In this document: positions 9,571 to 18,730 of the stretch, piece by piece
How the letters are laid out: each line of letters opens with the position of its first letter
How positions within the stretch are numbered: position 1 is the first letter of the stretch
From: Ralstonia sp. NFACC01
Lineage (GTDB): Bacteria > Pseudomonadota > Gammaproteobacteria > Burkholderiales > Burkholderiaceae
Assembly: GCF_900115545.1 (NCBI RefSeq)
Contig: NZ_FOWV01000001.1
Coordinates: forward strand, 124,001 to 188,000
Direction: 5' to 3'
Length of the DNA stretch: 64,000 nt
Notes under the pieces: model-generated
The model's database searches: none
The model's input: the letters and a program-made list of their open reading frames with translations, nothing else
Told to the model about the DNA's origin: nothing
Program-made: the position numbers and the translations under genes

Positions 9571-11054
9571 TGACAAATACGAACATTGCCCAGTCGGACG
9601 CGGCGCAGAACATCTCGATGCTGATCAACGGCGAGCGAGTGCAAGCTGCCAGTGGCGCCGTCTTCGAGCGGCGTAACCCGCTCGACGGCACCGTGGCCAC
9701 GCGTGCACCCGCCGCCACGGTGGACGATGCGCGCCGCGCCATCGATGCCGCTGCAGCCGCATTCCCGGCCTGGGCGGCGATGGGCCCGACAGAGCGCCGT
9801 GCGTTGCTGATGCGTGCTGCACAAGCGCTTGAAGCCAAGGGCGAGGCATTTGCCGCAGCGATGGCTGCCGAAACAGGCGCCTCCGCACTGTGGGCCGGAT
9901 TCAACGTGCATCTGGCCGCGAGCGGCTTGCAGGAAGCCGCCGCCATGGTCACACAGATTGCGGGCGAGATCATTCCGTCCGACGTGCCCGGCAGCCTCGC
10001 CATGGGCGTGCGCCAACCGGCAGGCGTCGTGCTGGGCATCGCGCCGTGGAATGCGCCGGTCATCCTCGCCGTGCGCGCGATTGCGTTGCCGCTGGCGTGC
10101 GGTAACACCGTCGTGCTCAAGGGCTCGGAAGTTTCGCCCGCCACGCACGGGCTCATCATTGAAGCCTTGCAAGAGGCGGGCTTGCCAAACGGCGTCGTCA
10201 ATTTTGTGACGAATGCTCCGGCCGATGCGGGCGCGGTGGTGGAAGCGATGATCGCGCACCCGGCAGTGCGGCGCGTCAACTTTACTGGCTCCACGCGCGT
10301 GGGTCGGATCATCGCGCAGACCTGCGCGACGTATCTGAAACCTGTGGTGCTGGAGTTGGGCGGCAAGGCGCCGCTGCTGGTGCTGTCGGATGCGGATATC
10401 GATGCCGCTGTCGACGGTGCAGCGTTTGGCGCATTCGCCAATTCTGGCCAGATCTGCATGTCCACCGAGCGCATCATCGTGGACGAGTCCATCGCCGATG
10501 CGTTCGTTGCCAAGCTGGCGGCCAAGGCTGCAGCGCTGCCGCTGGGCGATCCGCGCAAAGGGCCGGCGGTGCTGGGCTCGGTGGTCGACATGAGCACTGT
10601 CGACCGCTGCAATCACCTCATCGACGACGCCCTCGCCAAAGGCGCGAAACTGCTGTGCGGCGGCAAGGCCACCAGCACGTTGATGCCCGCCACGCTGCTC
10701 GACCACGTCACGCCCGACATGCTGATCTATGCGGAAGAATCGTTCGGCCCCGTCAAGGGCATCGTGCGCGTAAGCGGCGACGATGCCGCCGTTGCCTGTG
10801 CGAATGACAACGCGTACGGCTTGTCGTCTGCCGTGTTCAGCCGCGATGTAGCACGCGCGATGAACGTCGCTCGCCGCATCGAATCTGGCATCTGCCACAT
10901 CAATGGACCGACCGTCCACGATGAGGCGCAGATGCCGTTTGGTGGCGTCAAGGCAAGCGGCTTCGGGCGCTTCGGCGGCCGCGCTGGCATGGCGGAGTTC
11001 ACCGAGCTGCGCTGGATGACGGTGCAGACCACGCCGCGCCATTACCCGTTCTGA
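9570..11054 (+). CDS. NAD(P)-dependent aldehyde dehydrogenase, probable benzaldehyde dehydrogenase
   Basis: This is a 494-aa aldehyde dehydrogenase. Visible motifs are APWNAP (158-163) in the Rossmann region, NFTGSTRVG (237-245), the general base Glu262 in LELGGK and the catalytic Cys296 in NSGQICMS. The start overlaps the decarboxylase stop by four bases, so the two are co-translated, and the product of MdlC, benzaldehyde, is the obvious substrate. Oxidation would give benzoate. Vanillin/salicylaldehyde dehydrogenases are close relatives, so substrate range is inferred from context. It is cytoplasmic, with normal length and no odd residues. Confidence 0.88.
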   Translation: MTNTNIAQSDAAQNISMLINGERVQAASGAVFERRNPLDGTVATRAPAATVDDARRAIDAAAAAFPAWAAMGPTERRALLMRAAQALEAKGEAFAAAMAAETGASALWAGFNVHLAASGLQEAAAMVTQIAGEIIPSDVPGSLAMGVRQPAGVVLGIAPWNAPVILAVRAIALPLACGNTVVLKGSEVSPATHGLIIEALQEAGLPNGVVNFVTNAPADAGAVVEAMIAHPAVRRVNFTGSTRVGRIIAQTCATYLKPVVLELGGKAPLLVLSDADIDAAVDGAAFGAFANSGQICMSTERIIVDESIADAFVAKLAAKAAALPLGDPRKGPAVLGSVVDMSTVDRCNHLIDDALAKGAKLLCGGKATSTLMPATLLDHVTPDMLIYAEESFGPVKGIVRVSGDDAAVACANDNAYGLSSAVFSRDVARAMNVARRIESGICHINGPTVHDEAQMPFGGVKASGFGRFGGRAGMAEFTELRWMTVQTTPRHYPF

Positions 11055-11060
11055 GCTGAG

Positions 11061-12002
11061 ATGCCGATGAAGATCGCAATTCTGGGGGCGGGCGCGATGG
11101 GCTCGTTGTTTGGCGGGCTGCTGGCCGAAGCTGATCAACACGTCACGCTGCTCGACATCAACGATGCGCATCTGCACGCGATTGCCGCACACGGTTTGCG
11201 GCTGGAAACCGCCACCGGCGACCGGCACGTCCGCAATCTGCAGGCCCTGCGTCCCGGCGACGCGACAGACGTGCCTGACTTGGTGATCGTCTTTACCAAG
11301 GCGATGCATACGCGGACGGCACTTGCGAGCGTGCGTCACCTGATCGGTGAATCGACGCATGTGCTGACGCTTCAGAACGGGCTGGGCAACGTGGAGGCGC
11401 TGGCTTCGTTGGTGCGGCGAGCGCGCGTCTTTGTTGGCGTCACGACGTGGCCCGCAGATTTGGCTGGCCCGGGTCACGTGCGGTCACACGGCTCAGGTGT
11501 GATTCGCCTGATGAGCGCAGACGGCGAGCGGCCTCCGATACTCGCACGCGTGGTGGATGCGCTATCCGCCGCCGGTCTGAACTGCCAGGCCGATGACAAC
11601 GTGTGGGGCGCCGTGTGGGAGAAGGTCGCCTTCAATGCCGCGCTCAATCCGCTGTGCACGGTCCTGAACCAGCCTGTCGATGCGATAAGCGCGGTGGAAG
11701 ACGGCCCAGCCTTGGCACTGACCATCGTGGACGAAGTGCTAGCCGTGGCGCGCGCGAGCGGCATCAACGTCGATGCCGCCAAGGTGAGCGACAACGTGCG
11801 ACACGCCATCGTCGCGCATCGCGGACACAAGCCGTCAATGCTGCAAGACGTGCTGGCCGGACGTCCGACCGAGATCGAATCCATCAATGGCGCCGTGGTG
11901 GCGACGGCGCGCCGGCATGGCGTACCGGTGCCTCACACCGAGACGTTGATGCAATTGGTGCGATTGGTGCAGGCGAGCACCGTGCACCAGCAGGTGCCTT
12001 AG
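11061..12002 (+). CDS. Ketopantoate reductase (ApbA/PanE) family 2-hydroxyacid dehydrogenase, possible D-mandelate dehydrogenase
   Basis: This is a 313-aa PanE-fold NAD(P) oxidoreductase. The N-terminus has the Rossmann motif ILGAGAMGS (GxGxxG). The catalytic lysine region WEKVAFNAALNPL puts Lys188 and Asn192/Asn196 where E. coli PanE has its active-site Lys and Asn. GRPTEIES supplies the conserved Glu of the C-terminal helical domain. It follows the aldehyde dehydrogenase by six bases. Canonical ketopantoate reductase would feed coenzyme A synthesis, but this one lies in a benzoylformate operon, and some enterococcal D-mandelate dehydrogenases belong to this family. I therefore infer D-mandelate/benzoylformate interconversion. 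True PanE remains the alternative. Confidence 0.8.
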   Translation: MPMKIAILGAGAMGSLFGGLLAEADQHVTLLDINDAHLHAIAAHGLRLETATGDRHVRNLQALRPGDATDVPDLVIVFTKAMHTRTALASVRHLIGESTHVLTLQNGLGNVEALASLVRRARVFVGVTTWPADLAGPGHVRSHGSGVIRLMSADGERPPILARVVDALSAAGLNCQADDNVWGAVWEKVAFNAALNPLCTVLNQPVDAISAVEDGPALALTIVDEVLAVARASGINVDAAKVSDNVRHAIVAHRGHKPSMLQDVLAGRPTEIESINGAVVATARRHGVPVPHTETLMQLVRLVQASTVHQQVP

Positions 12003-12066
12003 CAGACCGAGATACCCCGGGTCTTATTCGATGGCGCGCAGACGCCACATCAACGGAGACAACCAC

Positions 12067-12153
12067 ATGATGAGCAGTTCCAGATTGGTGAGCGCGGCGG
12101 TGGTATTGCATTGCGCTTTCGCATGTTTGGCATCCCAGCGGAGGCCGGCATGA
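12067..12153 (+). CDS. Possible 28-aa leader peptide or gene remnant, overlapping the MFS start
   Basis: A short frame opens with two ATG codons after a good Shine-Dalgarno (CGGAGA, about six bases upstream). It ends in a TGA that overlaps the MFS ATG by four bases (ATGA at 12150-12153). The peptide (MMSSSRLVSAAVVLHCAFAC...) has a short hydrophobic stretch like a signal sequence. It could couple translation to the transporter, or be the stump of a lost secreted-protein gene. I do not recognise it, and support comes only from the start signal and the exact overlap. Confidence 0.35.
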   Translation: MMSSSRLVSAAVVLHCAFACLASQRRPA

Positions 12154-13541
12154 GTCAGAACTCCACCACGGTCGATATCGGTACGGTCCTTGATGACGGG
12201 CCGTTTTCCCTTGCACAGAAGTTGGCGGTGCTGCTTGCGGCCTTCGCTATAGTCATGGACGGCTTCGACGGCCAGTTGATCGGCTTCGCCATCCCCGTAC
12301 TCATCAAGGAGTGGGGCATCACGCGCAATGCGTTCGCCCCAGCGGTGGCGGCCGGCCTGATCGGCATGGGGCTGGGCAGCGCGTTGGCGGGCCTGTTTGC
12401 CGATCGCTTTGGGCGACGCTGGGCGTTGATCGGCAGCGTGTTCGTGTTTGGCATAGCGACGTGCTCGATCGGTTTCGCACCCAATGTGGCGACGATTGCC
12501 GCGCTGCGATTTATCGCAGGCCTGGGCATTGGCGGCGCGCTCCCAAGCTCCACGACGATGACGGCGGAGTTCACGCCTGCGCGTCGTCGCACGCTGGCCG
12601 TGACGGCCACGATCGTATGCGTGCCGCTGGGCGGGATGCTGGCGGGCTTGTTTGCCGGCCACGTGCTGCCGCTTTATGGCTGGCGAGGGCTGTTCTGGAT
12701 TGGCGGTGCGCTGCCGCTCGTGCTTGGATTTGTGTTGGTGGCCGCGCTGCCTGAATCGCCGCGCTTCCTGGCGCGACGTCAATCGCACTGGCCGCAACTT
12801 GCGCATCTGCTATCGAAGATGGGGCGCGATGTACCCGCCAATACGGCGTTTGCCGATGTGGCGGGTCAGAAGGTCATTCAGCACGCCAGTTTCCGCTCGC
12901 TTTTCGCGCCGGGGCAGGCACGCGACACGGTGGCGCTGTGGGCGGCCTTCTTCATGTGTCTGCTCGCCGTGTACGCAGCGTTCAGCTGGCTGCCGACGAT
13001 GCTGGCTTCAGAAGGTTTGAGCGTGAGCGTGGCGGGCTCGGGACTGACGGCGTACAACCTGGGCGGGGTGATCGGCGCGTTGGTCTGCGCGGTGACGATC
13101 GCACGGTGGGGATCGCGTTGGCCAATGGCGCTGTGTTGCGTGGGCGCGGCCGTGAGCGCCTTTGCGTTGCAGGGTGTCGATGCAAAGCTCAACACGAACT
13201 TGCTGATCGTCGGCCTGGGGCTGCATGGGCTGTTCGTCAATGCTGTGCAATCGACGATGTATGCGCTGTGCGCCTACGTTTATCCGACGGCCGTGCGCGC
13301 GACAGGCACGGCATCGGCGGTGGCATTTGGGCGGCTGGGCGCAATTCTCAGCGCGTTTGCCGGCGCAATCGTCATCACCGCTGGCGGCTCCGTGGCCTAT
13401 CTGGCCATGCTCGGAATCGTGATGTTGGTGGTGTTGGCCGCGCTGCTCGCCATGCGCGAGCAGATTCCGCGTCTAACGGAGCGTGCGCGAGCATCCATGG
13501 CAGCTGCGCCGGTTTCGCACGGCAGCCCGGTCAAACCGTAG
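12150..13541 (+). CDS. MFS aromatic acid:H+ symporter (AAHS family)
   Basis: This is a 463-aa inner-membrane proton symporter with about 12 membrane segments. In segment 1 it has the AAHS-type acidic motif MDGFDGQLIGF, with DGxD as in PcaK/BenK. Between segments 2 and 3 it has the MFS loop ADRFGRRWAL. The frame is open from a TTG at 12111, but the ATG at 12150 has GGAG seven bases upstream and fits the family length. As the last gene of the mdlC operon it probably imports the substrate, an aromatic acid such as mandelate, benzoylformate or benzoate. It is convergent with rng, with only about 20 bases between stops and no clear intrinsic terminator. Confidence 0.88.
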   Translation: MSQNSTTVDIGTVLDDGPFSLAQKLAVLLAAFAIVMDGFDGQLIGFAIPVLIKEWGITRNAFAPAVAAGLIGMGLGSALAGLFADRFGRRWALIGSVFVFGIATCSIGFAPNVATIAALRFIAGLGIGGALPSSTTMTAEFTPARRRTLAVTATIVCVPLGGMLAGLFAGHVLPLYGWRGLFWIGGALPLVLGFVLVAALPESPRFLARRQSHWPQLAHLLSKMGRDVPANTAFADVAGQKVIQHASFRSLFAPGQARDTVALWAAFFMCLLAVYAAFSWLPTMLASEGLSVSVAGSGLTAYNLGGVIGALVCAVTIARWGSRWPMALCCVGAAVSAFALQGVDAKLNTNLLIVGLGLHGLFVNAVQSTMYALCAYVYPTAVRATGTASAVAFGRLGAILSAFAGAIVITAGGSVAYLAMLGIVMLVVLAALLAMREQIPRLTERARASMAAAPVSHGSPVKP

Positions 13542-13561
13542 CTGCCGCGCTCGGCGCAGTG

Positions 13562-15031
13562 CTACATCAGAATGATGTCGTACTGCTCCTGGCTGGCCGC
13601 CGACGATTCCACCTGCAGCGAAATCGGCTTGCCGATGAAGTCGCCCAGCATCGCAAGGTGCTGGCTTTCTTCTTCCAGGAACAGGTCGATGACCGACTGC
13701 GAAGCAAGGATGCGGAATTCGCGCGGATTGAACTGCCGCGACTCACGCATGATCTCGCGCAGGATGTCGTAGCACACGGTGCGCGGCGTCTTCACCTGAC
13801 CCTTGCCCTGGCACACCGGGCACTGCTCGCACAGCACATGCGCGAGCGACTCCCGCGTGCGCTTGCGCGTCATCTCCACCAGCCCAAGCTGCGAGAAACT
13901 GTTGACGGTGATGCGGGTGCGGTCGCGCGACAGCGCCTTGCGCAGTTCCGCCAGCACCGCGTCGCGATGCTCGGCCGACTCCATGTCGATGAAGTCGATG
14001 ATGATGATGCCGCCCAGGTTGCGCAGCCGAAGTTGCCGCGCGATGGTGTGCGCTGCTTCCAGGTTCGTCTTGAAGATCGTGTCGTCGAAGTTGCGCGCGC
14101 CCACGTAACCGCCGGTATTGACGTCGATGGTCGTCATCGCCTCGGTCTGGTCGATCATCAGGTAGCCACCCGATTTCAGGTCGACCCGGCGCGACAGCGC
14201 GCGCTCAACCTCCGCCTCGATGTTGTACAGGTCGAAGATCGGCCGTTCTCCGGTGTAATGCGTCAGGCGCTCGACCACGGCCGGCGTGTATTCCTGCGCA
14301 AACTCGACGAGCTTCTGGTGGTTCTCGCGCGAATCGACCTGGATGCTGCGCGTTTCGTCCGTCACGAAATCGCGCAGCACGCGCTGGGCGAGGTTCAGGT
14401 CCTGATACAGGATCGACGGGGCGGGCAGGGTGGTCGCGTTGTGACGGATGGTCGCCCAGATCTTGCGCAGGTAAGCGACGTCGTTGGCCAGTTCTTCGTC
14501 GGTCGACTCTTCGGCGATGGTGCGCACGATGAAGCCGCCGCGCTCTTCGACGGGCACCATGGCGGTCACGCGCGCACGCAGCGCCTCACGCTCGGCCTCG
14601 TTGCCGATCTTCTGCGAGATCCCGATGTGCGGGTCTTGCGGCAGATACACCAGCGTGCGGCCGGCAATGCTGACTTGCGTGGACAGCCGAGCGCCCTTGG
14701 TGCCGATCGGATCCTTGATGACCTGCACCATCAGCGCCTGGCCTTCGAAGAGCGTCTTCTCGATGGCGACCTGCGGTGTGGGCGGCGCGTCCTTGGCGTC
14801 ACGCGGGTGCCAGATGTCGGCCACATGCAAAAACGCTGCACGCTCCAGCCCGATATCGATAAAGGCCGATTGCATGCCGGGCAGCACGCGCACCACCTTG
14901 CCAAGGTAAATGTTGCCGACCAAGCCGCGCGTCAGTGTGCGCTCGATGTGAAGTTCTTGAACGGCGGCTTGCTGGACGATGGCCACGCGCGTTTCTTGCG
15001 GCGTGATATTGACGAGGATGTCTTCGGACAT
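13562..15031 (-). CDS. rng: Ribonuclease G
   Basis: This endoribonuclease of the RNase E/G family matures 16S rRNA 5' ends and turns over some mRNAs. Its 489 aa match E. coli RNase G in length, so the RNase E scaffold tail is absent. An S1-like domain begins near residue 35 (NIYLGKVVRVLPGM...SAFIDIG). The catalytic Mg-binding aspartates are in MTTIDVNTGG and IIIIDFIDM. The Zn-link cysteines are in CPVCQGKG. It is on the minus strand, downstream of maf in the same direction with a 127-base gap, so it may be read with the maf-rlmH-rsfS group or from its own promoter. Confidence 0.95.
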   Translation of the reverse strand: MSEDILVNITPQETRVAIVQQAAVQELHIERTLTRGLVGNIYLGKVVRVLPGMQSAFIDIGLERAAFLHVADIWHPRDAKDAPPTPQVAIEKTLFEGQALMVQVIKDPIGTKGARLSTQVSIAGRTLVYLPQDPHIGISQKIGNEAEREALRARVTAMVPVEERGGFIVRTIAEESTDEELANDVAYLRKIWATIRHNATTLPAPSILYQDLNLAQRVLRDFVTDETRSIQVDSRENHQKLVEFAQEYTPAVVERLTHYTGERPIFDLYNIEAEVERALSRRVDLKSGGYLMIDQTEAMTTIDVNTGGYVGARNFDDTIFKTNLEAAHTIARQLRLRNLGGIIIIDFIDMESAEHRDAVLAELRKALSRDRTRITVNSFSQLGLVEMTRKRTRESLAHVLCEQCPVCQGKGQVKTPRTVCYDILREIMRESRQFNPREFRILASQSVIDLFLEEESQHLAMLGDFIGKPISLQVESSAASQEQYDIILM

Positions 15032-15158
15032 GGAGAGGTACCAAGAGAGCGGGTTTCAGCACCCGCCTCAGGGCTTGATCGTATGCGCCCGAAGCGTGTC
15101 TTGAAACCGGCCCTCGCACGCTGTCCGGTGCGTGGTTCAGCGGCCGGTCAGGGGCGAG

Positions 15159-15782
15159 TTACAGCGTGATGCCCGCCTGTGCGAGCAGTGCGGCGGTCTC
15201 GAACAAGGGTAGACCCATGATACCCGAATAGCTTCCCGAAATATGGGCCACAAAGGCGGCCGCGCGACCCTGGATGCCGTACGCGCCCGCCTTGCCGAAG
15301 GGTTCGCCGCTGGCGATGTAGCGGGCGATGTCGTTGTCTGTCAGCACCGCAAAGCGCACGTCGGAAATGGACAGCGCGTGCATCGGCGTGCCGCTGGTGG
15401 TGACGACCGTTACGGCGGTCAGCACACGGTGCTCGCGGCCGGACATCGCGCGCAGCATGCGGTGGGCATCGGCTGCGTCGGTTGGTTTCCCGAGGATCTC
15501 GCCGCCCAGGCAGACCGTGGTGTCCGACGTCAGGATCGGCAGGGCAGGGAGGTTGCGTGCAATGCGGCGGCGCACCGCGGCCTGTGCCTTCAATGCGCAG
15601 ACACGTTGAACGTAGTCGTCGGGCGTTTCGCCGGGGAGCACGGCTTCCAGCGCTTCGGCATCTTCGTCGTCGCCGGCCAGCAGCAGCTCGAAGCGCGCGC
15701 CGATCTGGCGCAACAGTTCCTGCCGGCGCGGGCTCTGCGAGGCGAGATAGAGGTGTGGCGCGCCGGGTGCATCCATGGTCAT
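15159..15782 (-). CDS. maf: Maf family nucleotide pyrophosphatase
   Basis: This house-cleaning nucleoside triphosphate pyrophosphatase hydrolyses non-canonical or modified NTPs such as m7GTP, dTTP or UTP, depending on subgroup. The N-terminus [18 protein letters not shown] is the Maf signature (SxSPRR), followed by LTSDTTVCL with the catalytic Asp. The frame is open to 15818, but the ATG at 15782 overlaps the rlmH stop as ATGA, so I take that start (207 aa). The subgroup (YhdE-like dTTP/UTP or YceF-like m7GTP) cannot be set with confidence. It is co-transcribed with rlmH and rsfS. Confidence 0.92.
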   Translation of the reverse strand: MTMDAPGAPHLYLASQSPRRQELLRQIGARFELLLAGDDEDAEALEAVLPGETPDDYVQRVCALKAQAAVRRRIARNLPALPILTSDTTVCLGGEILGKPTDAADAHRMLRAMSGREHRVLTAVTVVTTSGTPMHALSISDVRFAVLTDNDIARYIASGEPFGKAGAYGIQGRAAAFVAHISGSYSGIMGLPLFETAALLAQAGITL

Positions 15783-16249
15783 ACGCGGTGGTATGGGTGG
15801 TTTTGCGTGATGCTCCACGCGCGGTAGAGCTGTTCGGCCAGCAGCACGCGCACCATGCCGTGCGGCAGCGTCAGGCTCGATAGGCGGATCAGCGTGCGAG
15901 CCTTAGCCTTGAGCGCCGGGTCCAGCCCATCAGCGCCGCCGATCACGAAGGCGATGTCGCCGCCTTCCTGTTGCCATCCGGCGAGGGATTCTGCGAGTGC
16001 GACTGTGGTGAGGTCTTTGCCGCGCTCATCCAGCGCGATCATGCGACAGCCCTTGGGCAGCGCGGCTTCAATGCGCGCTGCTTCAAGCTGCATGACGGTG
16101 GCGGCCGTGCGGCTGCCGGAGCGCTGCTCAGGCTTGATTTCGCGCAGTTCGATGCGCAGTTCGGGCGGCATGCGCTTGGCATATTCAGAGAAGCCGTCCT
16201 CGATCCAGGACGGCATCTTGTGCCCCACGGCAACGATCAGCAACTGCAT
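15779..16249 (-). CDS. rlmH: 23S rRNA (pseudouridine1915-N3)-methyltransferase RlmH
   Basis: This SPOUT-class methyltransferase of 156 aa, the usual length, methylates N3 of pseudouridine 1915 in helix 69 of assembled 70S ribosomes. Visible motifs are [10 protein letters not shown] in the middle, the SAM-binding [10 protein letters not shown], and the C-terminal ending [18 protein letters not shown], which is typical of RlmH. It sits 21 bases downstream of rsfS and overlaps maf by four bases. That puts two ribosome-associated proteins in one transcription unit, as in many proteobacteria. Confidence 0.96.
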   Translation of the reverse strand: MQLLIVAVGHKMPSWIEDGFSEYAKRMPPELRIELREIKPEQRSGSRTAATVMQLEAARIEAALPKGCRMIALDERGKDLTTVALAESLAGWQQEGGDIAFVIGGADGLDPALKAKARTLIRLSSLTLPHGMVRVLLAEQLYRAWSITQNHPYHRV

Positions 16250-16270
16250 GGCGAGACTGCGCGCTCGACG

Positions 16271-16888
16271 TTACGCTGCGCGTTTCTTGGCCGGAGCGCG
16301 CTTGGCTGCCGTCTTGGTTGCCGTTTTTGCGGCGGTCTTGGTGGCGGTCTTGCCAGCACCGGTTGCCCGCTTGGTAGCGGGCTTCTTGGCGGGAGCCTTC
16401 TTGGCCGGTGCGCCGGCCTTGGTCGGGCGTTCGCCTGCCAGCTTCGGCTTGGTGGTGCGGCGCTTGGCCGGCGTGACCTCTTCGGCCTCGTCTTCCTCGT
16501 CGTCGTAACCTTCGCTGGCCTTGGGCAGGCCGCGCTTGCCGGTGCCGCCCAGTTCGATGCGCACCGGCTTGTCGCCCCAAATTTCTTCGAGGTTGTAGTA
16601 CTGGCGCAGCTGCGGCTGCATGATGTGGACCACGGCGTCGCCGCAGTCGACCAGCACCCATTCGCCCACGTCTTCGCCTTCCACGGCGATGACGTGGCCG
16701 CCGGCTTCCTTGACGGCGTCACGCACCGATGCGGCCAGCGCCTTGGTCTGGCGATTGGACGTGCCGCTGGCGATGACCGTGCGATCGAACAGTTCGGTCA
16801 GGTGGGTCGTATTGAAGACCTTGATGTCTTGCGCCTTGACGTCTTCGAGCGCGTCGACGATCACGCGTTGTAGTTTGCGAATATCCAT
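16271..16888 (-). CDS. rsfS: Ribosomal silencing factor RsfS with basic Ala/Lys-rich C-terminal extension
   Basis: RsfS binds ribosomal protein uL14 and blocks 50S-30S joining during starvation. The core at about residues 1-115 is complete: KVFNTTHLTELFDRTVIASG, then the basic-acidic VEGEDVGEWVLVDCGDAVVHIM. The protein is 205 aa, whereas the family is usually about 105-130 aa. The extra part is an acidic patch (residues 129-137) followed by a 65-residue Lys/Ala/Pro/Thr tail with AAKTATK-like repeats, resembling histone H1 or AlgP tails. Such tails bind nucleic acid, so stronger rRNA contact is a reasonable inference. It lies between nadD and rlmH in the usual order. Confidence 0.94.
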   Translation of the reverse strand: MDIRKLQRVIVDALEDVKAQDIKVFNTTHLTELFDRTVIASGTSNRQTKALAASVRDAVKEAGGHVIAVEGEDVGEWVLVDCGDAVVHIMQPQLRQYYNLEEIWGDKPVRIELGGTGKRGLPKASEGYDDEEDEAEEVTPAKRRTTKPKLAGERPTKAGAPAKKAPAKKPATKRATGAGKTATKTAAKTATKTAAKRAPAKKRAA

Positions 16889-16961
16889 ACTGAGTGAGAA
16901 GAACGTTTAAAGGGCGAGAAAAAGGTCAGAAAAAATCGCGTGAATGTGGTCAATCACGCGG

Positions 16962-17672
16962 TCAAGCACTGACCGTGCCATTGGCACGGCGGTACAGCGA
17001 ATGCGATTGGATCAGGTCGGCCACCCCGGCGGGCAGGTCGGTGTCGCAGCGCGCGCCGGTGGCAAGTTGCTGGCGCAGGCGGGTGGATGACAGGTCGACA
17101 GCCAAGGTCTGGTCGATCCACATATGGCCGGCGGGTGCGCATTGTATCAATGCTGTGTCGCCCCGGCGCACATCAAGTTCGCGCTGCACCGGCGCATGCA
17201 GCGCCTGAAGGTCGAAACCGGGGCGCGTGGCGACGCACAAGTGAACGTATTCGAACAGGTCCTGCCAGCCGTGCCAGGTGTCCAGGCCGACAAGCTGGTC
17301 GGCGCCCATGAGCCATGCCATGGAGGTATCCGGGCCGTAAACACCGCGCAATTCACGTACGGTGTCGATGGTGTAGCTGGGGCCGTGGCGGTCGACTTCC
17401 ATGCTGCTCACGTGGACGCGCGCGCGGCCACCGCGTACCGCTTTGGCGGCGAGTTCGGTCATGGCAAAGCGCAACGGTGCCGGCGTGATGTCGGCGGCTT
17501 TCTGCCACGACACGCCGGTGGGAATCCACAGCAGCTCATCCAGGTCGAGGCGGGCAATGCACAGCTCGGCCAGGGCGATGTGGCCGACATGCGGCGGATC
17601 GAACGTGCCGCCCAGCAAGCCAAGCCGGTAGGGGCGATCGAGATCGGGGCGCACGAATGAGGGAAGCGTCAT
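16962..17672 (-). CDS. nadD: Nicotinate-nucleotide adenylyltransferase
   Basis: It makes nicotinic acid adenine dinucleotide from NaMN and ATP in NAD synthesis. Motifs are the nucleotidyltransferase signature [14 protein letters not shown] near residue 18 and SSTRLRQQL near residue 200 (the SxTxxR phosphate loop). The open frame begins with a TTG at 17678, but the ATG at 17672 overlaps the hemF stop as ATGA and is the better start (236 aa). It follows hemF directly and precedes rsfS by 73 bases. Length is slightly above the family norm, with nothing missing. Confidence 0.95.
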   Translation of the reverse strand: MTLPSFVRPDLDRPYRLGLLGGTFDPPHVGHIALAELCIARLDLDELLWIPTGVSWQKAADITPAPLRFAMTELAAKAVRGGRARVHVSSMEVDRHGPSYTIDTVRELRGVYGPDTSMAWLMGADQLVGLDTWHGWQDLFEYVHLCVATRPGFDLQALHAPVQRELDVRRGDTALIQCAPAGHMWIDQTLAVDLSSTRLRQQLATGARCDTDLPAGVADLIQSHSLYRRANGTVSA

Positions 17673-18577
17673 ACCCAATCGCGCGCCGGCAGGAAATCGG
17701 TGTACAGCGCGGCCTCCGGCGAACCCGGTTCCGGCTGCCAGTCGTAGCGCCAGTTGGCGACCGGCGGCATCGACATCAGGATGGATTCCGTGCGGCCGCC
17801 GCTTTGCAGGCCGAACAGCGTGCCGCGGTCGAAGACCAGGTTGAACTCGACATAGCGGCCACGGCGATAGGCCTGGAATGCGCGTTCGCGCTCACCGTAG
17901 GGGGTGGTGTGGCGTTGCTCCGCGATGGGCAGCCAGGCGGGCAGGAAGGCGTCACCCACCGAGCGCATCATCTCGAAGCTGCGCTCGAAGCCCAGCTCGG
18001 CAAAGTCGTCGAAGAAGATGCCGCCGACGCCGCGCGCTTCCTTTCGGTGTTTCAGATAGAAATAGTCGTCGCACCATTGCTTGAAGCGGGGGTACAGCTC
18101 ATCGCCGTAGGGGGCCAGGGCGCCCTGGCAGGTACGGTGGAAGTGAGAGGCGTCTTCGGCGAAGCCGTAGTAAGGCGTGAGATCCATGCCGCCGCCGAAC
18201 CACCAGACGGGCTCGGCATCGGGGCGCACGGCGACGAAGCAGCGCACATTCATATGCACCGTCGGCACGTACGGGTTGCGCGGATGGAAGACCAGCGACA
18301 CGCCCATCGCCTCGAACCCGCGCCCGGCCAATTCGGGCCGGTTGGCGGTCGCGGAGGGGGGCAGGGTGTCGCCCATCACGTGCGAAAAACCGACGCCGCC
18401 GCGCTCAAGTATTGCGCCGTCTTCGAGGATGCGGGTGCGGCCGCTGCCGCGCAGGCGCTCGGTGGGCGGTTTTTCCCACGCGTCGGTGCTGAATGTGCCG
18501 CCGTCCAGCGCGCTGGCGGCAGTGGTGATGCGGTCCTGCAGGTCCAGCAGGTAGGCGCGGACGGCTTGGGTATCCAT
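17669..18577 (-). CDS. hemF: Oxygen-dependent coproporphyrinogen III oxidase
   Basis: This cytosolic enzyme of heme synthesis uses O2 to decarboxylate two propionates of coproporphyrinogen III. Conserved blocks include [30 protein letters not shown] and [10 protein letters not shown], with the family-typical histidines. The frame is open to 18703, but the ATG at 18577 gives 302 aa, close to the roughly 299 aa of E. coli HemF, and the upstream residues look non-coding. It couples to nadD by a 4-base overlap. An unrelated radical SAM HemW is encoded near 46 kb. Confidence 0.95.
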   Translation of the reverse strand: MDTQAVRAYLLDLQDRITTAASALDGGTFSTDAWEKPPTERLRGSGRTRILEDGAILERGGVGFSHVMGDTLPPSATANRPELAGRGFEAMGVSLVFHPRNPYVPTVHMNVRCFVAVRPDAEPVWWFGGGMDLTPYYGFAEDASHFHRTCQGALAPYGDELYPRFKQWCDDYFYLKHRKEARGVGGIFFDDFAELGFERSFEMMRSVGDAFLPAWLPIAEQRHTTPYGERERAFQAYRRGRYVEFNLVFDRGTLFGLQSGGRTESILMSMPPVANWRYDWQPEPGSPEAALYTDFLPARDWV

Positions 18578-18695
18578 GCGATCAGGAGGGGCCGCTCGTA
18601 AGGTCGAGCCGGGCCGAGTCATGCGGTTGTCACCATTGTAGCGGGCGGGCCACCGGGGCAAGTTGGGGATCACCCGGGGTGACGGAGGCCGCGCC

Positions 18696-18712
18696 TGCCC
18701 CATGGTGGGGCA
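18696..18712. repeat. Inverted repeat between purD and hemF
   Basis: A 7-bp inverted repeat, TGCCCCA / TGGGGCA with a 3-base loop, lies between the purD stop and the hemF start. It has no T-run, so it is not a standard intrinsic terminator. A second, weaker palindrome (TCACCC / GGGGTGA) lies about 25 bases further on. Their role is unknown; an mRNA end structure or a protein site are both possible. Confidence 0.45.
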
Positions 18713-18730
18713 AGCTCTGCCGGCGGTCGG

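Noticed and set aside
9357..11477. 706-codon minus-strand frame opposite the aldehyde dehydrogenase gene
   Set aside because: No domain signature; the sense strand encodes an intact aldehyde dehydrogenase with catalytic Glu and Cys.
12938..15169. 743-codon plus-strand frame spanning the MFS 3' half and rng
   Set aside because: Crosses two convergent recognised genes in another frame, and the composition is Arg/Gly/His-rich, as in antisense frames.
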